This document shows, piece after piece, positions 49,261 through 57,209 of a DNA stretch of 64,000 nt. Positions within the stretch are counted from its first letter, which is position 1, and each line of letters begins with the position of its first letter. The position numbers and the translations under genes were made by a program. This stretch comes from Clostridia bacterium (GTDB lineage Bacteria > Bacillota > Clostridia > Christensenellales > Pumilibacteraceae). The stretch spans positions 43,441 through 107,440 of the forward strand of contig JAGAPD010000001.1 of assembly GCA_017623435.1 (NCBI GenBank). The letters run 5' to 3'. The notes under the pieces are model-generated. The model saw nothing but the letters and a program-made list of their open reading frames with translations. It did not search any database and was not told the DNA's origin.

Positions 49261-52200
49261 TTAGCCGTTAGTTTCCTCTACGGTGATGGTTTCGCCGTTA
49301 ACCGTTACGCGGTAGGTTTCGCCAATCGTGATTACGTACGAGTTAGTAGCCTCGTCGTAGTCGCTTTCGCCTACGCCCCAGATGTTACCGTCAAGGTTGA
49401 TAAGAATAATTGCGTTTTCGCCCGTCAAGATATCAACGTAAGACTCGCCGTCCTCGGTGTAAAGCGTCTTAACTTCAAGCGTTTCTACCGTAAATCCGTC
49501 CGCGTAGGGAGCAACGATTTTGGTATCAGCCGAGCCGATTTCGCCCGTGGGTGCGTCGGTAAGGGTAAGCTTGTAGTAAGTGGTGGAAGTAATCTTTTCT
49601 TCGGTGTCGAACGTTCTGGAAATATAGTAGTTTACGGCGCCGTCCGAAAGGATTGCCCAGTAGTCGATCTCCACTTCGTCCTTGTAAAGCGTTGCCTTGT
49701 AAAGCGCGCCGGGGGTACGACCAGACATAGAATGAACTACTCTTTCCGTTTCCATCTTGTATCCGCCCTCGCCCGTTACGGTCTGCAAGCGCACGAACGC
49801 GTCAACGGTATAGCCGTAAGAGCCCATTCCGCCGTGCCACTCAGACGTGAAGTAAATCTTGTAGTCGTAGCCGTCCTCAGCGGTGAAGGTTACGCTGTAC
49901 TCGCCCGTCTTTTCGTCCGACTCGTAGTCAGCGCCCGTGATAGAAACGGGGTTACCCTTAAGGTCGAACATGCCCGATCTCTCGTAGAATTCAGCGTCGA
50001 TTGCGCGCAAGGTTTCGTTACCTTCCTCGTCGTAGCTTTGTACGATATCGATCATACCGTGGGTGTTGGTTACGAACTGCATATACGCAGGTCCGTAGTA
50101 AATGGATACCATATACAAGAAGTCAACGTAGTCGTAGGGATACATAGTCATGTGACCTTCCATACTCTCAACGGAGTAAGTAGAAAGCGTTTGTCCCTTG
50201 TCGTCCTCGCCCTGATAATTTACGCTGATATCAAAGGTATACGAGCCAAGAATAATGGAAAGCGAAAGCACTCCGCCCGCTCTCTTACCTTCGATATAGC
50301 ACTCGTTAGCGTTGCCGTTAAGCACTACCGAACCGGGTACGCGGAATTCGTCCTCGCCCGTGGGAGCGAAAGAAATAGTTTCCAAAGCGTACTTGTTGCC
50401 GTCCGTCATGCTTACGGGGTACTTTTCTGCCGTAGCACTATCACGCTTGAACACGATTTCAGTACCGTTGTTGATGATGTACTGCTCGTTGTTTTCGCCG
50501 TACTGCTTGGTCTTTTCGAAGGGATATCCTCCGAAAACCTCGCGAACGAAGCCGTACTTGCTTGCGTCGGGGTTGGTTGCGTCTTGCTTGTAAACTACGA
50601 CTTCCTTTTGTCCGCCGTTAGTTTCAATGTTGTAATAATGCTTGTCCGTTCCACCGAACACTACGAAACCGTACTTCGTGAATACGATAGAGTCAAGCTC
50701 CTTCGTGTAATAGCCTACTGCTTGAAGCTCTACGGGAGAAATGGTGTTGTTCTCCGTTTCGTAGTTGTAAATGCAGGAGTCTTTTTCGTTATCCGTCTCG
50801 AAGTAAAGCAAGTTGTCCGTGATAAGAACGTATCTGCCTTCCGTTGCCGTACCGTCGCTACCGTACTTGGTTGCCGTACCAAGCTCGGAAAGGATAAGCA
50901 TTGACCAGTCGTCGGGATTGAGGTACTTTCTTACTACTTCTTCGTGAAGCTTAACGAGCACTTCGCCCGTGTAAACGCCACCGTTCGCATTAAACGAATA
51001 AGTGGTCAGGTTACCGGTAAGAATGATATCCTCTCCACCATAATAGTAATTAAGAGTGATAATTCCGTCGTCTGCAGTGTAGGTCGCCTCATCGTCTATT
51101 ATATGTTTATCTTCGTTACTAATCTCGTAAACGAACGCGCCACCCTTACCGTCAAGGTCAACGTAAATTTCCTGACTTGCCCAGTTATCCATAATAACGT
51201 ACGTGCCGTATTCAGCCGAGCGGAGCGAGAAAGTGTTGGTATTAAGGTCGAAAATGAACTTTTCGTCCTCGCCGATAAGCACGATTACGTTTGTTTCAGA
51301 AACTGCGTAAGCGCCCTTATGCTCGTCACCGTTGTCGTCGATATAAAGCGCCTCCATTCCGTAGCCGTCAAGCGTAAGCGTTGCGTAGCCGTCGGAAGTG
51401 TATTTCTTGCCGTAGCCGTCGCTGATTGCAAAGAATTCGTTGTCGTTTCCGCTGTAAGCAAGTCTGATGAAGAAGAATTCAGTTTCGGTGGAGCTGAACT
51501 TGTAGATGGGCGCGCCCTCTTTAGTTTCGTCGCCCGTTTCGGTAATCGTACCGCTAACCTCGCTCGTTACGGTCTCGCTGTCGCCGTCAACCAAAATGGT
51601 CTTGAAAACGCCACCGCCCTTGCCGTCGAAGTCAAGCGAGTGCATAATATACTCGTCCTCATCGCCCGTGAGCATCATTACGTACATATTGCCGTACACT
51701 TCCATTCTCTCGTTAGAGTAAGCGGTGTAGGGAGCAAAAGTAAGCTTGATGAACGTATCTTCGCCGGTGAGCTCGAAGAAATAGCCGTTGTCTACCTGCA
51801 AGGTAACGAATTTGCTTTCCGCGATCTGGTAAGTACCCGTTACGGTTTTGTCGTCGTAGGTGTAGATCGCGAACGCGCCAACGATATTAAGCGTACTGCC
51901 GTCAGTCGCGGTATAAAGCTTGCCGTAAGGTCTTTCTACGTCGTTTACCGTGGTATAGGAGAACCAGTAGCTTACGTTGTAGCCGTTGTTGTCGCCTACT
52001 GCGAACTCAACGCTCTTAATTCTTGCGATATTGAAGGGGGTTTTGATAACGTCCACTTCGCTGTCCGCAGTTTGCATAGTGTAAACGTAATGACCTGCGT
52101 CGTTAGTGGCGTAAGTACCCTCGGATACTTTTTCAAAGTTGCCGTCGGAGGTATAGCCGTAAATAAACGCCTTGCCCTCTTCTGCTTCGTTGAACACGAA

Positions 52201-54288
52201 CAAGGGAGCGTAGTAAATACTGCTTTCGTTGGAGTAGTAATACTCAGCGTAGCCGTTTGCTCTCTCGTGAAGCGTGTAAGTAATTTCAATGGTCGTTTCC
52301 TCTTCGCCCTCTTCAGTCTCGGTAGTAACCTCGTGCTCTTCCATTTCAATATAGAAGGTATACGCGTTAGTGCCCGTTACTGCGCTAAGGCGAGCAATAA
52401 GTCCACCAAATACGGATTCGGAAACGCTGTATTCGCACTCAACCTTGGTGTTACCGTTTTTGTAGGTCGCCTTGAAAGTACCGTCAAAGGTTACTTCCAC
52501 GCCGTCCGCGGAGGAAATGGTGCGATCAAGTCTTTCGTCGTAAAGGATATAGCCTTTCTTAACTTCCTGACCAAGTCTTACTTCGGTGTAGCGAACGGTT
52601 TCAATCTTTTCGCCCGTGGAGTTAAGAAGGGTAATAATCTTAGTTTCGGGATCCATCGAGTAGTACAGGTTTTCTACTCCGTTACCAACGTTACGCGTTG
52701 CTCTACCAAAGCCCGTAAGCGTAAGGTCGTAATAGCCGTTGCTGTAATAAAGATAATTTTTGTTCTCTCTGTCAAAGCGTGCAAGCGTGCCCATCGCGTA
52801 TTCTTCTTCGTTACGAATACTGAACGAACGCGTCGTCGTGCCGTTTACTTCCGTCGTGGTGATGGAAATGGTCATGGTTTGACCGGCAAAGTCGCCCTCG
52901 TCAAAGGTAACGATATAATAGCCGTTTTCGTCGATCACGTACGTACCCGTCGCGTTTTTCGCGTCCTTACCAGTTTCGTAGTAAGTCAAGCCGTTGTACT
53001 CGTCGAAAAGAATTCTTACTCTGCTATTTTCGCCAGGACCGTTTTCGGTTACTTCGAAAAGCGTTGCGCTCATATCGTAGCGGTCGGAGCTGTAATACGC
53101 GTAGATATCTTCACCCAAAAGCTTACCTTCGAGCAAAATTTCGTCGTTGTAGATAAAGCAGAATTCCTGTCTGGACGGATAATATTCGCCACGGAACAAA
53201 AGTCCGCCACGGGAGAGGTATACGTACTCGCCCTGCTTGTCCAAAATAAACAGCTTGTCGTCACCGCCAAACATATTCTTATATCCTACGCTCCAAACGG
53301 CGTAAAGAACCTTTGCCTCGCTAGCCACGAAGGTATCAACTACCGCTTCACCCACTTCGCCCTCTTCTTTATTAAATACGAACTTGTCGATTTGAGTTGC
53401 GTTATAGAGAATTTCGCCGTCGGGCTCGTCCGACCAGCCTGCAAGGTAGTAACCGTCGCAGAAGTAATCTACGGGTACGGTAACCTCTTCTCCGTAAAGA
53501 GCGTCAACGGAAACGACGTCGTTATTCATTCCGCTATCTGCAGGATAGTTGGTGTTATACGCGATCAAGAATTCACGTCTGTCGAAATAGTGCTTGAACA
53601 CGTTTTCGCTAGCAGTCGCACTCAAGGATTGAGTGGTCGTAACCGCGTCGTCGTGCTTGATTTCGTTAAAGCCGTCAACGGTCTGAACGGAAGTAAACGG
53701 CTCGCCCACGTAAGCGTAGTCGGTAATAACCTCGCTATCCTTTTCGTAGCCCGACTTGTCAAGCTTTTGCTTGTAAATCTCAACGGTGTAGCCTGCCTTA
53801 TACTTAGCGGTAAGCGTCGTATCCTTGGTTGCGGTTGCATTAGCGGAAACCTCGCTATTGCCCGAGAACCAAGCGCCGAAGGTAAGAGTGCCGTGAGTAG
53901 GCGTTACGCCGGAAAGCGCCTCGGAAAGATTAGCGTTTTTCTTAACGTAGATATACTGCGTGTTAAGAGTTCCGCCGTTCGCGTCAAGCGTGATTTTAAT
54001 GAGCTTGTCCCACTTTGCGTAGTAAGTCACCGCTTTATTAACGGTCACGCTGGTTACTGCGCTACCGCTATAAGAGTCGTTGTCGTACCAGCCCAAGAAT
54101 TCGTATCCTTCTCTATCTTCAGGCGCGTTCAACTGATAAGTCGCGCCTTCGTCAACGGATACGGTAGTGGTGGTCACTCCGTCGTTAAGCGTTACGGTAT
54201 GCTGGGGCGTGCTGGTGCACGCAAAAACGCATAACGCCATTGAGCATACTAACAAGATGCCCAAAATAATTTTGGAAATTTTCTTCAT
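49261..54288 (-). CDS. Giant repeat lipoprotein (1675 residues), unknown function
   Basis: Lipoprotein signal with lipobox CVFAC (C24). Residues ~30-95 are an InlB B-type repeat (REGYEFLGWYDNDSYSG...YYAKW); a second, more divergent one follows (LDANGGTLNT...FGAWFSG) and another near 290-330 (CDGYYLAGWSDEPDGE). The remaining ~1300 residues are tandem diverged beta modules of roughly 90-120 residues. Each has a Leu/Gly/Tyr opening like LTLDGYGMEALYIDD or LDGKGGAFVYEI, then G[TA]Y before a run of alternating hydrophobics. Acidic overall, with no catalytic motif seen. Likely a surface adhesin or binding scaffold. Preceded by the LRR lipoprotein gene. Confidence 0.8.
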   Translation of the reverse strand: MKKISKIILGILLVCSMALCVFACTSTPQHTVTLNDGVTTTTVSVDEGATYQLNAPEDREGYEFLGWYDNDSYSGSAVTSVTVNKAVTYYAKWDKLIKITLDANGGTLNTQYIYVKKNANLSEALSGVTPTHGTLTFGAWFSGNSEVSANATATKDTTLTAKYKAGYTVEIYKQKLDKSGYEKDSEVITDYAYVGEPFTSVQTVDGFNEIKHDDAVTTTQSLSATASENVFKHYFDRREFLIAYNTNYPADSGMNNDVVSVDALYGEEVTVPVDYFCDGYYLAGWSDEPDGEILYNATQIDKFVFNKEEGEVGEAVVDTFVASEAKVLYAVWSVGYKNMFGGDDKLFILDKQGEYVYLSRGGLLFRGEYYPSRQEFCFIYNDEILLEGKLLGEDIYAYYSSDRYDMSATLFEVTENGPGENSRVRILFDEYNGLTYYETGKDAKNATGTYVIDENGYYIVTFDEGDFAGQTMTISITTTEVNGTTTRSFSIRNEEEYAMGTLARFDRENKNYLYYSNGYYDLTLTGFGRATRNVGNGVENLYYSMDPETKIITLLNSTGEKIETVRYTEVRLGQEVKKGYILYDERLDRTISSADGVEVTFDGTFKATYKNGNTKVECEYSVSESVFGGLIARLSAVTGTNAYTFYIEMEEHEVTTETEEGEEETTIEITYTLHERANGYAEYYYSNESSIYYAPLFVFNEAEEGKAFIYGYTSDGNFEKVSEGTYATNDAGHYVYTMQTADSEVDVIKTPFNIARIKSVEFAVGDNNGYNVSYWFSYTTVNDVERPYGKLYTATDGSTLNIVGAFAIYTYDDKTVTGTYQIAESKFVTLQVDNGYFFELTGEDTFIKLTFAPYTAYSNERMEVYGNMYVMMLTGDEDEYIMHSLDFDGKGGGVFKTILVDGDSETVTSEVSGTITETGDETKEGAPIYKFSSTETEFFFIRLAYSGNDNEFFAISDGYGKKYTSDGYATLTLDGYGMEALYIDDNGDEHKGAYAVSETNVIVLIGEDEKFIFDLNTNTFSLRSAEYGTYVIMDNWASQEIYVDLDGKGGAFVYEISNEDKHIIDDEATYTADDGIITLNYYYGGEDIILTGNLTTYSFNANGGVYTGEVLVKLHEEVVRKYLNPDDWSMLILSELGTATKYGSDGTATEGRYVLITDNLLYFETDNEKDSCIYNYETENNTISPVELQAVGYYTKELDSIVFTKYGFVVFGGTDKHYYNIETNGGQKEVVVYKQDATNPDASKYGFVREVFGGYPFEKTKQYGENNEQYIINNGTEIVFKRDSATAEKYPVSMTDGNKYALETISFAPTGEDEFRVPGSVVLNGNANECYIEGKRAGGVLSLSIILGSYTFDISVNYQGEDDKGQTLSTYSVESMEGHMTMYPYDYVDFLYMVSIYYGPAYMQFVTNTHGMIDIVQSYDEEGNETLRAIDAEFYERSGMFDLKGNPVSITGADYESDEKTGEYSVTFTAEDGYDYKIYFTSEWHGGMGSYGYTVDAFVRLQTVTGEGGYKMETERVVHSMSGRTPGALYKATLYKDEVEIDYWAILSDGAVNYYISRTFDTEEKITSTTYYKLTLTDAPTGEIGSADTKIVAPYADGFTVETLEVKTLYTEDGESYVDILTGENAIILINLDGNIWGVGESDYDEATNSYVITIGETYRVTVNGETITVEETNG

Positions 54289-54316
54289 CTTAAATATCCT
54301 TTTATAAATATTTTTT

Positions 54317-54363
54317 CGGGATACACCCTACCGCTAATCAAAAACGCGATAGGACGTACCCCG
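54317..54363 (-). other. Intergenic mRNA hairpin without U tract
   Basis: Arms CGGGATACACCCTACCGC and GCGATAGGACGTACCCCG pair around 11 nt. Four of the 18 positions are A/C on the plus strand, and all four become G.U pairs in the minus-strand RNA, giving a complete 18-bp stem on the coding strand. No U-run follows, so it looks like an mRNA processing or stability element between the LRR and giant lipoprotein genes. Confidence 0.6.
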
Positions 54364-54385
54364 ATATTTAACCATTTATTAACTT

Positions 54386-57178
54386 TTAGTTATTAATAAG
54401 CCATACTGCGTAAAGCGTAGTGCCTACGGGTGCGTTTACGATTTCCTCTGCGCTGTAAGCGGTTTCGAGCGTATCGTCCGAAAGCGCCCAACCCTTAAAG
54501 GTAAAGCCCTCTCTGATAGGAGCGGAAACGCCACCGTACGCGTGGTCGTTCTCGATCGAATTCTCGTTGATCGTAACGGACACTACGTAAGTGCGATCCT
54601 CGCTGAGCGTGCAACCGTAAATTACGGGACGGAAGGAGGTGTTGTATCTGGGATTCCAACCTGCTCCGATAGTCGGGCTATCCGTGTAGATAGTAAGGTT
54701 AGTCGAGCCGTAGAATACGTGTTCCTCCATACTGTCGAGCGTAGCGGGAAGGATAATGGATTTAAGTCCTTTAAGCCCCTTGAACGCGTAGTAGCCGATG
54801 GATTGGAGCGAATCGGGAAGGATAAGCGATTCAATACCTTCAAGTCCGTAGAAGGAATACTGACCGATCTTTTCCAAGCCCTCGTTAAAGGTGATATATT
54901 TAAGTTGCGTGCAGTTATAGAACGCGTAATCACCGATGGATTTAACGGATGCAGGAATGGTTACTCTTTTAAGCTCGCCACAGCTACTGAAAGCGTACTC
55001 GCCAAGCGTTTCTACGTTGTTGCCGATGGTAAGCGTAGACGCTGCAAGACAATGGCTGAACGCCTTACCGCCAACGGTAATAAGCGAATCGGGAAGAACG
55101 ATGTCTTTAAGTGCCGCACAGCCGTAGAACGCGTACTCGTCAATAGATTTAAGTTCGTCGCCAAAGTTGATTTTGGTAAGTCCCGTGCATTCGAAGAAAG
55201 CGTATTTATCAATGCTCTCTACTCTTGCAGAGGACAAATCCATTTCGTTAAGCGTACCGCACTTATAGAACGCGGATCTACCGATGGATTTAAGCTTTGC
55301 AGGGATTCTGATTCTGTAAAGCGACGAACACTTATAGAAGGTGTAATCCTCGATCTTTTCAAGGTTAGAGCTGAAGGTTACGGAGCTGAGCGACGCACAT
55401 CCGTAGAACGCGCCTCTGCCGACGTAACGAACGTTACTAAGTCCGCTGATCGTCTGAATAGAACCGAACTTAAAGAACGCGTAGTTGGAAATACCGATCG
55501 TGTCCGAACGAACTGCAATGCTCGTCGAGGTGGTGGGTACGTAACCTACGATCCACTTACCTGCGTAAACGATACCCGAGCTGTCCGTGTTTCTGCTCAT
55601 ACCCGTGCCGTGGAAAGCGTAAGTACCGATGCTTTCAACCGTGTCGGGAATGATGTCGCTACCCTCGAGCGCGTTGTTGTTAAGGAGCGTACAGTTATTG
55701 AACGCGTAGTCGCCTATAGATTTAAGACCTTTTTGGAAGTATACTCTTTGGAGCGACTGGCAAAGCGCGAACGCGTACGCGCCCACCGTTTCAACGTTGT
55801 TACCCGTCTCCACTTTCCAAAGCGCCTTGTTACGATAGAACGCGTAATTTCCGATATGCTCGAGCGAATCGGGAAGGTATACGTCGTACAATTTTTCAAA
55901 GTCGATAAACGCCTCGTCCGCGATACCTACCGTATCAGCGCGAAGGTCGGTTTTATTGATGGTCACGAGCGTAAAACGAATATTGTCTTTCGCCATTACG
56001 AGCCACTTGTCCGCGTAAACGTATTGAACGCTTTCGTCGTCCATAGCAGTTTCGTAGAACTTCGTGCCCTCGAACGACGCCGCGCCAACGTGTTTTACGG
56101 TGGAGGGAATAGTTACCGATTCAAGCAACGCACAGTCCTTAAAGCAGTACATTCCAAGGTCGGTTACGCCCTCGGGAATTTCAAACTTCGTGATCTTGTT
56201 CCACTCGCCAAACGCGTATTTTCCGATCGTTTCAATTGCACTTTCTTCCGCAAAGGCTACGCTTTCTGCGTTCGTAAACTTGTAGAACGCGTACTCGCCT
56301 ACCGTCTTAACGCCACTACCGATTTTAAGTGAAACCGCGCTGGTTGCACCTGCAAAAGCGTTTTCCTCAACGTAGGTTACGCTGTCGGGAATAACGATTT
56401 TTTTGAGCGCAGAGCAATCAGAGAACGCGGATATTTCGATTCCCGTGATTTTGTCGTGAATTTCAATCTTTTCAAGCGCACGGCAATAAGAGAAGGTGCT
56501 TTCTCTTACGACGTCAACGCCCTTAGGAATGTTTACCGTCTTAAGTGCGCTACAAAGCTGGAATGCAGCCGCGCCCAAGTAAGTTACGGTATCGGGAATA
56601 ATTACTTCGGTAAGCTTAGTACACTTATAGAACGCGCTGTCGCCGATGTAGCGAACGTTGTTGCCCACGAAAATCTTTTCAACTCTGGGACTACCTCTGA
56701 ACGCGGACGCAGCGATTCTGGTTACGGGCTTGTCACGGTAATATTCTTCTACCTTAACTTCGCCCGACGCCGAGCCTACTCTCGTAATTTCGTATTCCGT
56801 GTTGTTGTTTATAAGCGTATAAATACAGCCCGACTCGTAGTTTTTGTGGAACTGTACCGGCTCGGTCCAACCGGAATCTTCGTAAGTATCCTGGTCGCCC
56901 ATTGCCTTAACGCGAATTTCGTAATCGCCTTCTTCAAGCTTGGAAAGGGAAAGCCTGCACCTGCGCGTATCGTTAATAGTTACTTGCTCGGTTTCAACGC
57001 TTTTAATTTCAACCGAATAACCGATTGCGCCGTCTACTTCCGCCCAAGTGAGGTTGTTTTCAACGTCAAGCGTTACCGCCGAGGGCGTCATTAGCGTTTC
57101 CTTTCCGCACGCAACGAAAAAGAGCGACAATATACATACTAAAAATATAGGTATTAAAAGTTTAATTCTTTTTTTCAT
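54386..57178 (-). CDS. BspA-like leucine-rich repeat lipoprotein
   Basis: A 930-residue surface lipoprotein: lipobox FVAC (C24), a fibronectin type III-like domain (about 32-112, LTWAEVDGAIGYSVEIKS), then many LRR_5/TpLRR repeats from about 145 to 855 with the ~23-residue pattern V.SIG.YAF..C..L..I..P (for example RVTIPASVKSIGDYAFYNCT), interrupted near 365-410 and 545-570. A C-terminal InlB B-repeat (GFTFKGWALSDDTLE...TLYAVW) ends it. BspA-like proteins bind host matrix or other cells. GGAGG sits before the start. Between VWA2 and the giant lipoprotein in the same orientation. Confidence 0.9.
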   Translation of the reverse strand: MKKRIKLLIPIFLVCILSLFFVACGKETLMTPSAVTLDVENNLTWAEVDGAIGYSVEIKSVETEQVTINDTRRCRLSLSKLEEGDYEIRVKAMGDQDTYEDSGWTEPVQFHKNYESGCIYTLINNNTEYEITRVGSASGEVKVEEYYRDKPVTRIAASAFRGSPRVEKIFVGNNVRYIGDSAFYKCTKLTEVIIPDTVTYLGAAAFQLCSALKTVNIPKGVDVVRESTFSYCRALEKIEIHDKITGIEISAFSDCSALKKIVIPDSVTYVEENAFAGATSAVSLKIGSGVKTVGEYAFYKFTNAESVAFAEESAIETIGKYAFGEWNKITKFEIPEGVTDLGMYCFKDCALLESVTIPSTVKHVGAASFEGTKFYETAMDDESVQYVYADKWLVMAKDNIRFTLVTINKTDLRADTVGIADEAFIDFEKLYDVYLPDSLEHIGNYAFYRNKALWKVETGNNVETVGAYAFALCQSLQRVYFQKGLKSIGDYAFNNCTLLNNNALEGSDIIPDTVESIGTYAFHGTGMSRNTDSSGIVYAGKWIVGYVPTTSTSIAVRSDTIGISNYAFFKFGSIQTISGLSNVRYVGRGAFYGCASLSSVTFSSNLEKIEDYTFYKCSSLYRIRIPAKLKSIGRSAFYKCGTLNEMDLSSARVESIDKYAFFECTGLTKINFGDELKSIDEYAFYGCAALKDIVLPDSLITVGGKAFSHCLAASTLTIGNNVETLGEYAFSSCGELKRVTIPASVKSIGDYAFYNCTQLKYITFNEGLEKIGQYSFYGLEGIESLILPDSLQSIGYYAFKGLKGLKSIILPATLDSMEEHVFYGSTNLTIYTDSPTIGAGWNPRYNTSFRPVIYGCTLSEDRTYVVSVTINENSIENDHAYGGVSAPIREGFTFKGWALSDDTLETAYSAEEIVNAPVGTTLYAVWLINN

Positions 57179-57209
57179 TTATTGCCTCCCACGTTTAACG
57201 GTCGTTCCG

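Noticed and set aside
50944..54234. A 1096-codon open frame on the plus strand opposite the giant lipoprotein gene
   Set aside because: It is an antisense shadow: the minus-strand frame has a lipoprotein signal, domains and a ribosome site, while the plus frame has none. Codon choice in this genome keeps opposite frames open.
54317..54363. Rho-independent terminator between the LRR and giant lipoprotein genes
   Set aside because: The stem is strong but no U tract follows on the transcribed strand, so it was recorded as an mRNA hairpin instead.
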